Translations under genes and position numbers: made by a program
DNA from: Ruminococcus sp. UBA3767
GTDB taxonomy: Bacteria; Bacillota; Clostridia; Oscillospirales; Ruminococcaceae
Reading direction: 5' to 3'
Length of the DNA: 7,740 nucleotides
Assembly: GCA_002371625.1 (NCBI GenBank)
Contig: DFFV01000038.1
Coordinates: 1 to 7,740 of the forward strand
The notes under the pieces: generated by a model
Database searches by the model: none
What the model saw: only the letters and a program-made list of their open reading frames with translations
Told to the model about the DNA's origin: nothing
Part shown: positions 1 to 6,875 of the stretch, in pieces
Numbering within the stretch: the first letter of the stretch is position 1
Layout of the letters: each line of letters begins with the position of its first letter

Positions 1-1
1 G

Positions 2-211
2 GGCGATAACCACGAAAAATGGGTGCGTTCAGCGATAGATTATATTGTTTCGATAGACTGCATACCTATCGCTTCGGAGGTCGCAAATTCCACTCAGGGC
101 GATAAAATAGCTTCGCTCGGATGCAACCTTTGCGTCGGTGAATATTGCGGCGACTGGATGCAGAGAAGGTATATCCGTCCAAAGACCTATGAGGATATAC
201 AGGCGGAATGA
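2..211 (+). CDS. C-terminal end of an unrecognised protein (5' truncated by window)
   Basis: An open frame runs from the window edge to TGA at 209-211 and gives about 69 residues; the real start lies upstream of the window. A GTG at 23 is in frame but has no ribosome binding site, and the reading frame continues before it, so it is unlikely to be the start. The tail carries a small cysteine cluster (C-N-L-C followed four residues later by another C) and ends in a basic, proline-containing segment (RRYIRPKTYED). The cysteines could bind a metal or form disulfides, but I recognise no family. It ends 66 nt before the next gene, so it may or may not belong to the same transcript. Confidence 0.6.
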   Translation, partial: GDNHEKWVRSAIDYIVSIDCIPIASEVANSTQGDKIASLGCNLCVGEYCGDWMQRRYIRPKTYEDIQAE

Positions 212-260
212 TAAAGGAGATACTATAATAATATAATATAAGCGGCTTACATCTGCGGAA

Positions 261-266
261 AGGAGG
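261..266 (+). promoter_or_regulatory. Shine-Dalgarno AGGAGG for the TasA-like gene
   Basis: A perfect AGGAGG lies 5 nt before TTG at 272 and 11 nt before ATG at 278, both in the same frame. The spacing favours TTG and the codon favours ATG. The choice adds or removes only two residues (M-L). Confidence 0.7.
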
Positions 267-277
267 TATACTTGCTT

Positions 278-1102
278 ATGAGTAAAAAGAAAAAGGCTGA
301 GCTTGAAAAGGCAGAGGCTGATGCCAAGGAGCTGGACGAATCCACCGAAGCGGCAGTGAAAGAAAGTGCCAAGGCTAAGGACAAGGATAAGGAAACTGCT
401 CTGAGAGATGCGCTGCATATAAGGCGTACAGCTAAGGAAGTAAAAAAGTATACCGTACTTATGCGGGTGACGGGGCTTATAACCGTTGCACTGATAGGAT
501 TTATTGCGATAGGCTATGCGATATCCTATTTTTACAACAAGTACGGCAGCTTTACAATAAAAGTTAATAAGTATGACATGGTAAATCAGGGGCTTTCACT
601 TTCGGAAACTCCCGAGTTTGACAAAACAGTTTCTATGCTGACGGCTGATATAGTCTACGATATGACCAATATCAGCGGAGAGGACCTGCCGGATAATATC
701 GACAAGGTCAACGGCAACCACAACGGCAGAAACTATATCGCTTACACATTCTATGTTCACAATTCAGGTAAGGATACCGTTACTTATGAGGGCGACCTCA
801 CGATACAGAACGTTACAAAGAATGTTGATGAGGCTATACGAGTGGCGCTGTACATCAACGGCGAAAAAACGGTCTACGGTAAAACGAAATCCAGCGGAAA
901 TGGTAAGGAGACCGACTGCGATGAGGAGTTTCTCACATCAGCACAGGTCATGCATACCAAGCAGGAGGATTTTGATCCCGGTGCGACTAATAAGTATACG
1001 GTAGTTATCTGGCTTGAAGGCAACGATCCTGATTGCGTCGATGATATAATCGGGGGAGTTATAAAGATGCAGATGGACTTCAGGATAGTTGAAAATACAT
1101 AA
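278..1102 (+). CDS. Single-pass membrane protein with TasA/camelysin-like outer domain
   Basis: The product has 274 residues. Residues 1-58 are very rich in Lys, Glu, Asp and Ala and are likely helical and cytoplasmic. Residues about 64-86 form one hydrophobic membrane segment (VTGLITVALIGFIAIGYAIS), and the remaining ~190 residues should be outside. The outer part looks like a beta sandwich: a YTFYVHNSGKDTVTY strand pair, and near the end a strand (KYTVVIWLEG) followed by NDPDC and an amphipathic strand (VIKMQMDFRI). That layout resembles TasA/camelysin-type proteins processed by SipW signal peptidases; this is a pattern match from memory, not a search result. Two cysteines, in the ETDCDEE and DPDC segments, could pair. 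A SipW-type peptidase gene follows 18 nt later, making this its likely substrate or partner. The long charged cytoplasmic N terminus is unusual, since TasA-type signal peptides have only a few residues before the hydrophobic core. The start could instead be TTG at 272. Confidence 0.8.
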   Translation: MSKKKKAELEKAEADAKELDESTEAAVKESAKAKDKDKETALRDALHIRRTAKEVKKYTVLMRVTGLITVALIGFIAIGYAISYFYNKYGSFTIKVNKYDMVNQGLSLSETPEFDKTVSMLTADIVYDMTNISGEDLPDNIDKVNGNHNGRNYIAYTFYVHNSGKDTVTYEGDLTIQNVTKNVDEAIRVALYINGEKTVYGKTKSSGNGKETDCDEEFLTSAQVMHTKQEDFDPGATNKYTVVIWLEGNDPDCVDDIIGGVIKMQMDFRIVENT

Positions 1103-1120
1103 GTTTAAGGGGAACATATT

Positions 1121-1867
1121 ATGAAAAAAGCATTGAAGATAGTTTTTAACGTACTGGCATGGATCTTGCTGATATTCGCTCTGCTAATTACCATACTGGT
1201 ATTCACTTCCGATAAGAACAACGGAGTGCCGAGCCTTTTCGGCCGTATGCCGCTGACTGTTGAATCAGGCTCAATGGAGCCGACATTCAAGGAAGGCGAC
1301 CTGATAATCTCCAAGGAGATAGACGATATAAATGAGCTGAAAGAGGATGATGTCATCTCTTTCTGGACAAACGAGATAGTCGAGGGACAAAATGTTATAA
1401 ATACCCACCGTATCGTTGAAGTTAAAGAAGAAAACGGCACAAGGTCGTTCATCACAAAGGGTGATAACAACGACCAGAACGATACATACCGTGTTTATGC
1501 AAGCAAGATAATCGGCAAGTGGAACGGTTCAAGGATACCGGGTCTTGGCAAGGTAATGAAATTCCTCAAAACAAAGACAGGATTCCTCGTTTGCATACTT
1601 ATCCCAATGGGTATATTCTTCCTGTTCGAGCTGTTCAAGCTGATAATGGTGATAATCCAGATGCGGCAGTCAGCAACTCTTACAGAGGATGACGAGGAAG
1701 AGATAAAGAAACGTGCTATCGAGGAGTACCTTGCTGAGCAGGAAAAGGCTAAGCAGGAGAAGGAAAAAGCCGGGAACGGGGAAGTTAAGGAAGAGGAAAA
1801 AGATAAGCAGGAGCCTGCTGAGGAAAAGCAGGATGAAGCTGCCGCAGAGGAAAGTACACAAGACTGA
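1121..1867 (+). CDS. SipW-like (S26B, ER-type) signal peptidase I with long charged tail
   Basis: This is a membrane endopeptidase of 248 residues that should cleave signal peptides outside the membrane. TM1 spans about residues 5-27. The catalytic serine is S51 in VESGSMEPTF. The second catalytic position is His96 (NTHRIVEV) rather than the Lys of ordinary bacterial LepB, which puts it in the archaeal/eukaryotic-type SipW/Sec11 group. The acidic box TKGDNNDQND (D115, D118) follows. TM2 spans about 154-180 (GFLVCILIPMGIFFLFELFK). Residues 181-248 form a Glu/Lys-rich, probably helical cytoplasmic tail, longer than in SipW itself. The start is ATG after an AAGGGGAA ribosome binding site. It lies 18 nt after the TasA-like gene, its probable substrate. 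The family call is secure; substrate and pathway are inferred. Confidence 0.93.
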   Translation: MKKALKIVFNVLAWILLIFALLITILVFTSDKNNGVPSLFGRMPLTVESGSMEPTFKEGDLIISKEIDDINELKEDDVISFWTNEIVEGQNVINTHRIVEVKEENGTRSFITKGDNNDQNDTYRVYASKIIGKWNGSRIPGLGKVMKFLKTKTGFLVCILIPMGIFFLFELFKLIMVIIQMRQSATLTEDDEEEIKKRAIEEYLAEQEKAKQEKEKAGNGEVKEEEKDKQEPAEEKQDEAAAEESTQD

Positions 1868-1911
1868 TCTGAAAGCTCTGTGATACTGATAGAAAGGAAA
1901 ACAAGGAAAAC

Positions 1912-3486
1912 ATGAGTAATTTTTTAGAATGGTTCTTTGTTTTTATTTCCGAGATCCTGAAAGGCTTTGCAAGCATTTTTAAAGGACTCTGGGAAGGTAT
2001 AAAGCAAATATTCAATATAAAGAATTATATCGACATCTTCAAAGCTCACTCGCAGAGCTTCGGCGTGCTGGAGTGGATACTGGCGATATTGTCAATAGTT
2101 CTTGTCGTGGCTGTATTTGCGCTGATAGTATTTATGATAGTTCTTGCTGTGAGAAAGTATATCAGGTTCAGACATTCTCTCGTCAGCGACGAGGATCTGC
2201 TGGAGGAGATAGGCTTGCTTCAGCGTCAGGTGCTCAAGATGACCAAGGAAAAGGACGAGATCATGGCTATGAAGGTAGCTCAGATCGGCGGCGGGAACCT
2301 TGCTCTCGGCGGTGCAGCAGGCGGTACGCTTTCGCTCGGTGACGGGCAGGAGGGCGAACAGCCTCAGGGCGAGGAACAAACGCAGGAGGGCGTTGTTATC
2401 ACAACGGTCAAGCGTTTTTCAAAGCTCATCGAGGTGGACAATTTCTACAAAACCTATACTCCGCCTGAGTATGACAACAATATATCGCTGGAGCAGATAT
2501 GCGAGGATTACAGAAACTTTGCCTGCTCGAGAATGCACCTTTTCTACGATATAAAAACGATACGCCTGTTTATTGCGGGTATGGCTTCAACTAAGCTCAT
2601 TATCCTTCAGGGTATCTCAGGTACAGGTAAAACATCACTTCCGTATTCGTTCGGTAAGTTCCTGGGTGTTGATACAACTATCGCTTCCGTTCAGCCTTCA
2701 TGGCGTGACAGGACCGAGCTTTTCGGATTCTTCAACGAATTCACCAAGAACTTCAACGAGACCGAAGTGCTCAGAAGAATATATGCTTCGGGCTTTAACA
2801 ACGATGTCAACCTTATCCTGCTGGACGAGATGAACATCGCCCGTGTCGAGTATTACTTCGCTGAGATGCTCTCTATTCTTGAAATGCCTAACGCTGATGA
2901 ATGGAAGCTCGACCTTGTTCCTAATGTATGGAGCACCGACCCTGAAAATCTTGACAAGGGTATGATAAAGATACCGCAGAACGTTTGGTATATCGGTACA
3001 GCGAATAACGACGACTCGACATTCGCTATCTCAGATAAGGTGTATGACCGTGCTCAGCCGATAAACCTTGATGCCAAGGGTATCGCATTTGATGCACCCG
3101 ATACACCGCCGCTCTCACTGGGCTACGATCATCTCAACGAGCTGTTTGAGGACGCTTTCAAGAAATATCCTATCAGTGAGGAAAACCTCAAGAAGATACA
3201 GCATCTTGATCTGTGGGTTATCGAGAAGCTCAGAGTTGCGTTCGGTAACCGTATCATCAAGCAGATGGGACTTTTTGTTCCGGTATATGTTGCCTGCGGC
3301 GGCGATGAGCTTGACGGTATCGACTATGTAATGGCTACAAAGATATTCAGAAAGTTTGAATCACTCAACCTTTCAATGCTGCGTGATGAGCTGAGAGACC
3401 TTTGTACATATCTCAGAAAGACTTTCGGAAGCAATAGCATGAAGGAATCCATTGCTTACCTTGAGCGTTTGCAGAAGCTCTACTAA
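1912..3486 (+). CDS. Membrane-anchored McrB-type AAA+ ATPase
   Basis: The product has 524 residues. The first ~40 are amphipathic and aromatic, and a strong membrane segment spans about 55-80, followed by basic residues (RKYIRFRH). A short coiled coil (about 92-120) and a Gly/Gln/Glu-rich linker (about 124-160) come next. The AAA+ module has Walker A GISGTGKTS (234-242, K240), Walker B LILLDEMN (D305, E306), a sensor-1 segment YIGTANNDD (N365/N366) and DKVYDRA with a probable arginine finger at R380. The GTANND...DKVYDRA arrangement is typical of McrB/dynein-related AAA_5 ATPases. Family members usually form hexamers that drive a partner, and McrB itself uses GTP. There is no DNA-recognition domain here; a membrane anchor takes its place. 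Start ATG follows AAGGAA at 1903. The gene lies 44 nt after the peptidase gene, and the DUF2357-like gene follows across a hairpin. It ends in a double stop (TAATAG). The target is unknown. Confidence 0.9.
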   Translation: MSNFLEWFFVFISEILKGFASIFKGLWEGIKQIFNIKNYIDIFKAHSQSFGVLEWILAILSIVLVVAVFALIVFMIVLAVRKYIRFRHSLVSDEDLLEEIGLLQRQVLKMTKEKDEIMAMKVAQIGGGNLALGGAAGGTLSLGDGQEGEQPQGEEQTQEGVVITTVKRFSKLIEVDNFYKTYTPPEYDNNISLEQICEDYRNFACSRMHLFYDIKTIRLFIAGMASTKLIILQGISGTGKTSLPYSFGKFLGVDTTIASVQPSWRDRTELFGFFNEFTKNFNETEVLRRIYASGFNNDVNLILLDEMNIARVEYYFAEMLSILEMPNADEWKLDLVPNVWSTDPENLDKGMIKIPQNVWYIGTANNDDSTFAISDKVYDRAQPINLDAKGIAFDAPDTPPLSLGYDHLNELFEDAFKKYPISEENLKKIQHLDLWVIEKLRVAFGNRIIKQMGLFVPVYVACGGDELDGIDYVMATKIFRKFESLNLSMLRDELRDLCTYLRKTFGSNSMKESIAYLERLQKLY

Positions 3487-3499
3487 TAGCTGTTTAAAC

Positions 3500-3543
3500 G
3501 ACCTGCCTTGCCATAGTCAACGGGCAAGTCAGGTCTTTGTTTT
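3500..3543 (+). terminator. Terminator-like hairpin between the ATPase and DUF2357-like genes
   Basis: The stem pairs GACCTG (3500-3505) with CAGGTC (3530-3535) and CTTGCC (3507-3512) with GGCAAG (3523-3528), with a single C/T mismatch and a 10-nt loop. It is followed at once by TTTGTTTT. This is a good intrinsic terminator shape, 14 nt after the ATPase stop codon. No convincing promoter lies between it and the next gene, so it probably acts as a partial terminator or a 3'-end stabiliser inside an operon. Confidence 0.75.
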
Positions 3544-3585
3544 AAAGTATCGTTTTGCGATGCTGTGATTATCTTATCAAACCTG

Positions 3586-3595
3586 AAAGGAGGGG
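3586..3595 (+). promoter_or_regulatory. Strong ribosome binding site fixing the GTG start at 3601
   Basis: AAAGGAGGGG, with its AGGAGG core at 3588-3593, lies 7 nt before GTG 3601. An earlier in-frame GTG at 3565 would translate through this site and has no binding site of its own, so 3601 is the start. Confidence 0.85.
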
Positions 3596-3600
3596 AATGT

Positions 3601-5745
3601 GTGGAGGAGTTCTACGACAAGTGGTACAGTAATTTTACCCGCACAATGGACGGTCTTGAAGACGATGAGCTGTTCGATTCTATGCATTCCCTGATAAAAG
3701 CGAGCAGGAATACGTTTGCCGTCAACCGCAAGATAATGGAGAAATCCGTTGATATATCGTGGGTAGACGCTATCGAGGAGGGACTCAGGCACCTTGATAC
3801 AGTGCTGAGAAACCCAAGAGTCACAATAGAAGATGTCGGAGAGGTAGTGCCGATAGCCCTTTCAAGAAAGATAACCGTTGAATCGGTCAAGCACCTGGCT
3901 CAGCATACCGATCTGATACAGGACTACGATCCCGTTACAAACACAATAACACCTTCCAAGGTGCTCAATGTCCATAAGGAAGAAAGTATGATGACTTATG
4001 AGAATAAGTTCATCAATACGCTCGTGGACAGACTGTACGTTTTTATTATAAAAAGATATGAAAAGCTCCAGGAGGTCGCCAAGGACGAGGAAGTGTTCAC
4101 GCTTTCATACAATACCGACCTTGACGATAAGAACGGCAAGCAGATGAGCGTGAGCCTCAAGCTCGAAACTACCGACAGCCTTGAGACCAAGAACGAAAGC
4201 GGTCTGACTGTGTGGGAAAGAGTGGAGCATATCAAAAAGGCGGTAGAGGGCTATAAAGGCTCGAACTTCTGTCAGGAAATGGGCAACACATTTATAAGAC
4301 CGCCTGTAATGCGTACAAATGCGATAATGAAAAATGTTGACCTCAAAGCCTGCCTTACACTCTGGCAGTTCATTGAGGGCTACGATAAGGTCGGATATGA
4401 GATAAACGTTGTGGATACAGCGCAGAAGCTCGATGAGGATTATATGGTCGATTTTTATAACCTTATCGCATTGAACTTTTTGCTGTTCCGTTCGTATACA
4501 CATAAACCGCCGAATAAGAAAAACGATCTGAAAACCGCTAAGCCAAAGGCATTTTTGCCAAAGTTCCTCAAGCGGTTCAATAAGGACGATATGTCCAAAT
4601 ACGATGTTATGGCACAGCCGCAGTCGCTGGGTGAAACGTTTTATGACCACCAGGGCGAAGCGGGAGAGCTCAACATCGCTCTGCTTAATGAGATAGACCA
4701 GGTGTTTGCTCTTGAAAAGGAATATATCCGTGTTGAGCAGATACGCAACGAGGTCGCACGTATTGAACGTGAAAAGGCTGAAAAGAAAAAGGCAGAGGCT
4801 GAACAGCGCAGACTTGAAGCTCTCAGACGTGAGGCTCAGCGTAAAGCCGAAGAGGAAAGGCTCGCCCGTGAAAAACGTGAGCGTGAGGAGACCGAAAGAC
4901 TCAGGAGAGAGTGGGAAGAAAGACAAAAGGCAGAGGCTGAGGAGAGAGAACGCCTCGCAAAAGAAGCTGCGGAGCGTGCCGAGAGAGAACGGCAGGAAGC
5001 GGAAGAAAGAAAGCAGCGTGAATACGATAACTTCAGAAGGGCACAGCTTACCGCCGAAAGACTGGAGCAGGAAAGACTTGCAGCAGAGGAAGAAGCAAGA
5101 AAAGCTGCCGAGGAGGAAGCAAACCTTACTCCCGAACAAATTGCCGAGAGGGAACGCAAAAAAGCCGAACAGCTCGCAAAGGAAAGACGGGACAAGGCCC
5201 GTGCGGAAAGACTCAGAGCGGAAAGGGATATTTACCGCAGCAGAGATTTCCATTCTATTTATCTGGAGTATTCAAGAAGTCCGTGGTGTGTACTGAGAAG
5301 ATTCTTTATCACCCTGTTCAGCGTGATATTCCGCAGACCTTATGTGCCTGATGTGGATCCTAAGTACTACCGTGCGGAGTATCCCAAGAAGCACTGGCTT
5401 GAAAGACCGATGGAGACCGCTGCCGAGCGTGAGGAGCGTCTGCAGATGAAGGTCTACTACAATAAGTACGCTACGGTGTTCCCGTATGACTTCAAGCGGT
5501 TCATCGCCAATATAAAGTGGAAGATGAAGAAGAAAAAGCCTCTGAGCGATGCTCAGAAGGAAAAGATACGCAAGTCGCTCCCTGTTATGACTCCTGAGGA
5601 GGAAAGGGCTGAAAGAGCGCAGATGAAGGCGCTTTTCAAGGAATACCATGTAAGTATATTCACCAAAATAAAGCGCCGCATCAAAAAGTGGCGTGAGGAT
5701 AAGAAGCTGAAGAATGAAAGAGTCGACGAAGAAGATAAGCAGTAA
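3601..5745 (+). CDS. Large DUF2357-like coiled-coil protein, partner of the McrB-type ATPase
   Basis: The product has 714 residues. Residues 1 to ~360 form a globular domain; the part around 95-145 (VKHLAQHTDLI, SKVLNVHKEE, YENKFINTL) resembles DUF2357-type proteins that sit beside McrB-like ATPases. That assignment comes from memory of the family and is moderate. I see no clear PD-(D/E)xK nuclease motif, so it need not be a nuclease. Residues about 370-542 are a long, highly charged Glu/Arg/Lys/Ala coiled coil. A short hydrophobic patch (RRFFITLFSVIFRR, 566-579) and a strongly basic C terminus follow. The C terminus holds two clear repeat units 59 residues apart (around M616-K617 and M675-K676) and perhaps a third, weaker one around 551-579. 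The product is probably cytoplasmic or membrane-peripheral, and it overlaps the next gene by 32 nt. The likely role is adaptor or scaffold for the ATPase; the actual activity is unknown. Confidence 0.85.
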   Translation: MEEFYDKWYSNFTRTMDGLEDDELFDSMHSLIKASRNTFAVNRKIMEKSVDISWVDAIEEGLRHLDTVLRNPRVTIEDVGEVVPIALSRKITVESVKHLAQHTDLIQDYDPVTNTITPSKVLNVHKEESMMTYENKFINTLVDRLYVFIIKRYEKLQEVAKDEEVFTLSYNTDLDDKNGKQMSVSLKLETTDSLETKNESGLTVWERVEHIKKAVEGYKGSNFCQEMGNTFIRPPVMRTNAIMKNVDLKACLTLWQFIEGYDKVGYEINVVDTAQKLDEDYMVDFYNLIALNFLLFRSYTHKPPNKKNDLKTAKPKAFLPKFLKRFNKDDMSKYDVMAQPQSLGETFYDHQGEAGELNIALLNEIDQVFALEKEYIRVEQIRNEVARIEREKAEKKKAEAEQRRLEALRREAQRKAEEERLAREKREREETERLRREWEERQKAEAEERERLAKEAAERAERERQEAEERKQREYDNFRRAQLTAERLEQERLAAEEEARKAAEEEANLTPEQIAERERKKAEQLAKERRDKARAERLRAERDIYRSRDFHSIYLEYSRSPWCVLRRFFITLFSVIFRRPYVPDVDPKYYRAEYPKKHWLERPMETAAEREERLQMKVYYNKYATVFPYDFKRFIANIKWKMKKKKPLSDAQKEKIRKSLPVMTPEEERAERAQMKALFKEYHVSIFTKIKRRIKKWREDKKLKNERVDEEDKQ

Positions 5746-6448
5746 GCTAAGACGCATAGCAAGCATAGCTATGATCGCAGTGATCGCAGTCATGCTTGCA
5801 GTGGTCGTGTATGTATTTGTCTGCAATATCAGGGGCAAGGTCGCAAATATCGGCGGCTACAGTATAATGAAGGTCATAACGGGAAGCATGGAGCCTTCGA
5901 TACACGTTGATGATTATATACTTGTGAAAAAGACCGATCCGGACGATCTTGAGGTGGGAGATGTAATCACATTTCTTTCCGATGACCCCGAGATAAAGGA
6001 TATGCCCAATTCGCACAGGATAACTTCTATAAACGATGACGGGACATTTACCGTTAAGGGCGATGCAAACCCGAGCGAAGATGTTTATAAGGTGCACCGT
6101 GACAGGATAGTGGGTAAATATGTTAAAAAGCTGTGGCTCTTTCGTTTCATAGGCTCGTTCGCATCTACCAAAAAGCTGCTGATGATATGCTTTATACTGC
6201 CAACGGTATGTATTTGTATATTCGAAGCACGTTCGCTGTTCAGGATAATCAGAGGGACTGACGGTGATGAGGACGATGACGACAGCGATACCGACAGCAA
6301 GACCGAAACGGCTGAGCAGAAAAAGGAAAGGCTCATAAGAGAGGCTATCGAAAAGGAAAAGGAAAGGCTCAGGCAAGCTGATAAATTACTTGAAAGCGAG
6401 GTGGCACAGGTTGAATCAGGAAAAGATAATGAAGCGCAAAATGATTAG
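5714..6448 (+). CDS. Second SipW-like (S26B) signal peptidase I with acidic/coiled tail
   Basis: The product has 244 residues. It has a basic N terminus, TM1 at about 17-38, catalytic Ser58 (ITGSMEPS), catalytic His101 (NSHRITSI), an acidic box VKGDANPSED (D117, D123) and TM2 at about 155-177 (LLMICFILPTVCICIFEA). The order of motifs and the Ser/His pair match the other peptidase in this cluster, but the proteins are clearly divergent, not a recent duplication. The cytoplasmic tail begins with a run of Asp (DGDEDDDDSDTDS) and continues as a Glu/Lys/Arg helix. ATG 5714 is the first usable start: the frame is closed by a TGA just upstream. Its ribosome binding site is weak, and the 32-nt overlap with the preceding gene suggests translational coupling. 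The substrate is unknown; candidates are the TasA-like protein or proteins encoded elsewhere. Confidence 0.92.
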   Translation: MKESTKKISSKLRRIASIAMIAVIAVMLAVVVYVFVCNIRGKVANIGGYSIMKVITGSMEPSIHVDDYILVKKTDPDDLEVGDVITFLSDDPEIKDMPNSHRITSINDDGTFTVKGDANPSEDVYKVHRDRIVGKYVKKLWLFRFIGSFASTKKLLMICFILPTVCICIFEARSLFRIIRGTDGDEDDDDSDTDSKTETAEQKKERLIREAIEKEKERLRQADKLLESEVAQVESGKDNEAQND

Positions 6449-6863
6449 CGCAATAATCTGGTCGATCATCCTGTTGATCGCATTGCTTGTATTCATCGGG
6501 CTGTATGTTGATAAGTCAAGGGAGATCCAGGCGACATACAAAAAGCAGTATATGAGCAGCCTTGCCGATGCCTCGGAGGAGCTTGATACATACTTTGACA
6601 GGAAGATAGACTACGATATGCATTATAATATGCTGATAAGCAATATGGGTGCCGCCCGTTCGTTCGTCTTCCTGCTTGATGACTATACGGAGCAGCAAAA
6701 GGCTATTAATGAGCTGCACTATTGCCTTGTTAAGTATCCCAAGCAGATGAAAACACGGCTTGAGGACGTAAACAAGGGTTTGAAGGATATCACGGATAAT
6801 CTTGACAAGGGTTATGATGAGATAAGAGCGGTCGTTGACTCGGTCAACAAAATGGGTGAATAG
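6429..6863 (+). CDS. Small single-pass membrane protein, helical outer domain
   Basis: The product has 144 residues and belongs to no family I recognise. A short basic N terminus (MKRK) is followed by one hydrophobic segment at about 5-26 (ISAIIWSIILLIALLVFIGL). The remainder is predicted to be outside or periplasm-like, polar and mostly helical, with possible coiled-coil character toward the end (LEDVNKGLKDITDNLDKGYDE). ATG 6429 is chosen because AGGAAAAG lies just upstream (spacing about 7); an in-frame TTG at 6390 has no such site and sits inside the peptidase gene. It overlaps the peptidase by 20 nt and its stop codon is embedded in the ribosome binding site of the next gene. The N-terminal segment could be a signal peptide rather than a stable anchor, making it a possible substrate of the peptidases. 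Confidence 0.8.
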   Translation: MKRKMISAIIWSIILLIALLVFIGLYVDKSREIQATYKKQYMSSLADASEELDTYFDRKIDYDMHYNMLISNMGAARSFVFLLDDYTEQQKAINELHYCLVKYPKQMKTRLEDVNKGLKDITDNLDKGYDEIRAVVDSVNKMGE

Positions 6864-6867
6864 GAGG
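6862..6867 (+). promoter_or_regulatory. AGGAGG overlapping the previous stop codon
   Basis: TAG (6861-6863) of the membrane protein gene runs into AGGAGG, 8 nt before ATG 6876. The arrangement indicates translational coupling and confirms the start. A nearer ATG at 6868 directly abuts the site and is too close to be used. Confidence 0.75.
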
Positions 6868-6875
6868 ATGCCGGT

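Noticed and set aside
221..240. Two TATAAT-like boxes before the TasA-like gene
   Set aside because: The -10 matches are good but no recognisable -35 lies 16-18 nt upstream; AT-rich sequence makes such matches common. A weak promoter cannot be excluded.
3544..3585. Possible promoter after the internal terminator
   Set aside because: A TTGCGA and a TATCAA are present but only 14 nt apart; no acceptable pair was seen.
3565..3600. Upstream GTG start for the DUF2357-like gene
   Set aside because: It would translate through the strong ribosome binding site at 3586-3595 and has none of its own.
4105..5253. A 382-codon open frame on the minus strand
   Set aside because: It lies antisense to the DUF2357-like gene. 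The Glu/Arg/Lys-rich coiled-coil coding biases the opposite strand to long Leu/Phe/Ser/Cys frames. It has no ribosome binding site.
4706..5296. A 196-codon plus-strand frame inside the coiled-coil gene
   Set aside because: It is a frame-shifted shadow of the coiled-coil region with low-complexity Arg/Lys composition and no start signal.
1912..5745. McrBC-type restriction system
   Set aside because: The ATPase has a membrane anchor rather than a DNA-binding domain, the partner shows no evident nuclease motif, and the neighbours are signal peptidases.
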